Of a stretch of 64,000 nt of DNA, positions 60,468 through 64,000 are shown piece by piece. The stretch comes from Melastoma dodecandrum (Eukaryota; Streptophyta; Magnoliopsida; Myrtales; Melastomataceae). The stretch lies in contig JARUPY010000295.1 of NCBI GenBank assembly GCA_029817715.1, positions 54,107 through 118,106 on the forward strand. The letters are read 5' to 3'. The notes under the pieces were generated by a model that saw only the letters and a program-made list of their open reading frames with translations, ran no database searches and was not told the origin of the DNA. Both the position numbers and the translations under genes were made by a program. The first letter of the stretch is position 1. Every line of letters starts with the position of its first letter.

Positions 60468-63400
60468 TCTCAATATCGCTTACAATCCTACTCCCACCGT
60501 CCTGTTGTCAACTATGTAACAAGGGTAAAATATTAGTGAGCTTATGTAACGTGCGTTTTTATGCGAATTGGGAACAGATATTTGATTAAGAAATGAATAC
60601 TCCCATTCATGTGATCAAATGTTCAAATGGTATTTGCTTCGAGATGACTTGATGATAGTGTTTCTTCATTAAGGATGGTTATTTGCCCTCAGAAAAAGAG
60701 GCATATTTGAAAACAACCGGGTACCACTCCTTTCGTAAACTTCAGAGTGATCTTACTCTTTCTAGGAATCTCTGGCGATGTCGAATCGAGAATCCAATTG
60801 TGATTGTATAGTAGGCCTGGTACAAGGATGCCACTTAAAACCGATGTTATACTTGACATAAGCACTTTATGTGAAATTAGTCCTGGAAACGGTTAACCAA
60901 CCCGGCTTCTCATGGTGTGTGTGCCGGGTTGAGTAATTAGCAGCTGATATGGTGGGTCCCTGATAGGTTGTTTTCCCTACAATGAGGCGGTGGAGTGACC
61001 TTTTATTTACTCTTGCCTCTTTGGGACAATCTCCTAAGAGTCATAACCCAAGACTTCTGTCGGAATAGATTAGGCTTGAAAGTATTTGTTAGATGAGCAC
61101 TAAAAGAGTTTTACCCAGTCACGATAGTGTGTTCCATCAATTGATAGCTTTTTTATTAGTTCTTTTCATTGGAATCGCGAAAGCTATTTTTATGTTAGCT
61201 TTGGCCCTGACGATTCCATTCTCGCATGTGTGCGTCACTAAATATTAGTTCTAATGGATCTGCCTCGATTTAAAACCTATTTTGTAATTACCAATGCTTT
61301 CGCCTGGATAACTCCTCTTGCATTGTTCGATGGCGAGTCGCAGATGGGAGCTTTTAATGACTGCCTAATCTCAAAGTATACTGTCGATTTCTTGGAGAAT
61401 TCCGCAACATCGATGTTTCTTCATGATTTTGTTTTGACAATAAAAAACAACAAACACACACTTGTGATCTTCGCATATGTTAACAGCTCATTTGTCGTTT
61501 GAAGAAAATGACTAGTGTCGAATTATTGTCCTTAGACGTCTCCCAATTCTGTCCATCTACTTTCGAGACATCAATCGCTTGAAGTAGAAGCCTGATTTTG
61601 CGAACGGTTGTTTGTGAAGAATCAAGTTGCTTGCGCTCATTTATGCTGCTGGATTGTTATCGTTGGCAATGGACGAAGATAGGTCCCAAATCTGGATAGG
61701 AAGTACGTAACTTACAGAGGTACTTTGCCTCTTGGTGTCGAGCTTGGCTTCTGATGTTGAGGTGATCTGGTCCTGAGCTCTTATCTTGTAAGAGTCCAAG
61801 CCTGATGTTTCATGAGTCGTAACGTAACTCAGAGGATCTAGCCATAAATGGATCTACATGATGTTTTCAGTGATTCGTAAACTTGACTTGTAAAACAACT
61901 GAGGATAACGCCATGTCCTGTTGGTTGTCTTTTGAAGATTAATAGGGAATTGGGATTATGAGAATGATATAGGATGAACATAATCTTCATCTTCTGTCGG
62001 TATAGGAAGTGCAACTAGGAAAGACATATACGTTCTGGTAGTCACCACTGAGAAGTTGCAACGACTAGTGATCGTAGTAAGAACAGCATTGTGTTTCCTT
62101 AAAGCGGTCTTGTTTTGGATTAGTTAGTATTGATTGATCTTCCACTAGCATCTCTGATTCTAATGTTGGCTTGTCCGTAAACCTGCTCTTTGGGCTTCTT
62201 CCATCCTACCGATCTTGTTGATTCGAGATCGAGTCTTTTGAAGAGCATAAAAATAACTATTTGGGGTACCTTCGTAGTCGTTACAACTTCCCATCTCCTA
62301 GACTTCTGGTAGCTGCTTGGGTGATCTTTCCGGCACCTTCATTATATCTTTCAGCCATATGGACCTTCAGTAGTTGTTGAATAATCTTTGGCCTTCCATG
62401 TCCACAGAGAATGTCCCAACTTTGGGCTTTAGGTAACCATCACAGAATTATTGGTTCTTCAGGGTCATATGCAGAAATTTTCGCTAGCTCTTACCTTTAG
62501 GTCAGCCATAACCCCTTGGTCCTTCATGATGATCTGTTGACAAATTTTGGCTTCTAGACTTTGAGGAAGCTTGTCTACAGACTCATTGTTCTATCACGTG
62601 ATTGTTTAATTCTAGCTATGGACTTTGGTACGCAGTCTATGGATTTTTTTTTGGTCTACTGTCATAATTTGGGAGTAAGTCATCCTAAGCAATCCCTTGG
62701 TCCTCATTTGGATTGTAAAATTTTATTCCCTCTATGGATTTGGTAGCACCGTTCTAGCACAATCCATAGTCATTAGTTCCTTTGTCATGCCTCCTCCATA
62801 ATCATTCCTGAGTGAGTTTTGTCTTTTAGGAGGCTTAAAAACACTGATTCGAAATAAGTAGAGCAGAAATGTTTAAAATTAGCATCAAATGCAATTGGCA
62901 TGAGTCGATATATGGTAAAGTTCTGTCTGATGTTCCAATGATACATTCTCTTTCGAGAATGCAATTACAAGTCATGTAATGAATCATATTACTATAAAGT
63001 AACATGATAAAGCAATTTCTTTGCAATCATCTCGCGGACACCTCTTTATGGTTGTGCAAATGTATATGAATGTAGAAACCAAAAAAAAAAAGTGTAGAGA
63101 GAGTGTGGAAAAAAACGGAGGTATCTTAAGGCCCTTTATAATCAACTCAAAGAGAGGTTAGAGTCTGTGGTCATCTGACGGCTCTGCCTATGTTGTAGCT
63201 ATTAATTTTACGTTTATTTTCTCCCCTCTGATGAATTTTAGGCGTTAAAAACTCCATGACCTCTCACTCTATTTTTATTTTTCTCCAGTAACAACAAATT
63301 GCTCGGTGGGAAGGAACTATTCCATCGATTTCGCCTCCAATACACGGTCATCATATCAATTCGGATTCAACAACAACATCTAGTAAAAAAAGAAAGCAAA

Positions 63401-64000
63401 TCTCCCCATGTTCCAGCCTCTATTGCGGGTGAATTCAGAGAGGATTCAAACTCAATTCGGTGCCATGATGGCTTAGATGTACGTTTTTGCAAGAAGCGAA
63501 ATTGCGAGCTGATACAATCACTCACATGGAACTTCTGGGCTGAAAAGTCATGAGTAAAGACGTGCAAAAGAAACAGTATTCAAGCAAGCAACACACTATA
63601 TCCAAAAGTAATCTATAGCAATTCTGAAACCATGGGCGAACCTAGGATGGAAAACACTAAAACTAACCTCAGGTTCGGATCCCGAAACAATCCGAAAGCC
63701 TTTAGCTAAGTTATGATTAATAGACAGCTGAGTTTGGCCATTCAGTTAGTCCGTCTTCATACCGCCTTGAAGTTTTATTGACAATTCTTTGTCCATTGTG
63801 TGTACCACGCCCAAAATTAAATGTACCTTTCAAGACTGTAACAATTTCAACGTTGCTTGTATTGATATTTTTTCATCCTACATGAGATAAAAAGAGAAGT
63901 TGACAGAAGGTATTTCATAAACGGCAAATGTAAAGAGCGTTTGTCTCTCTTGGACAACTGTATACAATGGGGACTTTTCTTAGCGCAAAGTGATAACTAC
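60468..64000. other. Unassigned 3.5 kb
   Basis: AT-rich sequence with no recognisable coding match on either strand. Short frames (for example 61,254-61,502) show no known domain. T-rich and CTT/TTGG-rich wording at 61,700-62,700 is repetitive in character but I cannot assign it to an element class. Confidence 0.35.

Noticed and set aside
60468..64000. Short frames such as 61,254-61,502 as genes
   Set aside because: No domain, no exon structure and no codon pattern distinguishing them from AT-rich spacer.

Overview
This is nuclear DNA from a flowering plant, most likely a core eudicot. Genes are split by many short GT-AG introns. The families are plant families: a DETOXIFICATION-type MATE carrier, an F-box/LRR protein, a DEAH helicase fused to an RBR ring domain, a bifunctional RIBA, a PORR remnant and a P3B-ATPase. 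Plant Ty1/copia and Ty3/gypsy elements fill the spaces. A P3B (PH1-type) ATPase, even a dead one, argues against Brassicaceae. I cannot name the species from the sequence alone.

Layout. Positions 1-7,345 are a tandem array of 29 units of about 252 bp. The array lies on the minus strand between an exon of a DUF1640 (FMP32/CCDC90-like) gene at the left edge and the first exon of a 60S ribosomal protein L21 gene (7,442-7,678). The same exon pair occurs again at 20,059-21,336 without the array, so the two loci are duplicates and the array is a local expansion of a 333-bp interval. A Mutator-like MITE (7,933-8,509) follows. Next come two plus-strand genes that are both damaged and cut off at their 3' ends: CCR4 deadenylase (8,794-11,550) and proteasome subunit RPN1 (12,694-15,830). 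An apparently intact F-box/LRR gene (16,364-18,980, minus) and a PORR-domain scrap (about 19,085-19,330) come next, then the second DUF1640/L21 locus and a first exon resembling NST1-like genes.

Positions 22-36 kb are rich in transposons: a decayed Ty1/copia element (about 23,785-28,362) inserted in a receptor-kinase remnant, an intact MATE gene (29,943-32,758, minus), and a short internally deleted copia element with both LTRs (34,075-35,880).

Positions 36.6-50.2 kb hold a run of recognisable but mostly damaged genes: a PH1-like P3B-ATPase with many lesions, a RING-H2/ATL gene lacking part of its zinc site, a large DEAH11/12-type helicase-RBR gene, and RIBA. The last two retain long conserved frames broken by single-base indels, often a doubled base. 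These could be real decay or consensus errors in the sequence. AT-rich DNA, a degenerate Ty3/gypsy element (53,585-60,467) and 3.5 kb with no recognisable content finish the window.

The genes do not form a pathway. The coherent themes are duplication, gene decay and satellite birth. The most unusual object is the intron-derived 252-bp array, with a five-unit higher-order pattern and a CACGTG box in every unit. I see no bacterial-type system, CRISPR array or RNA gene.
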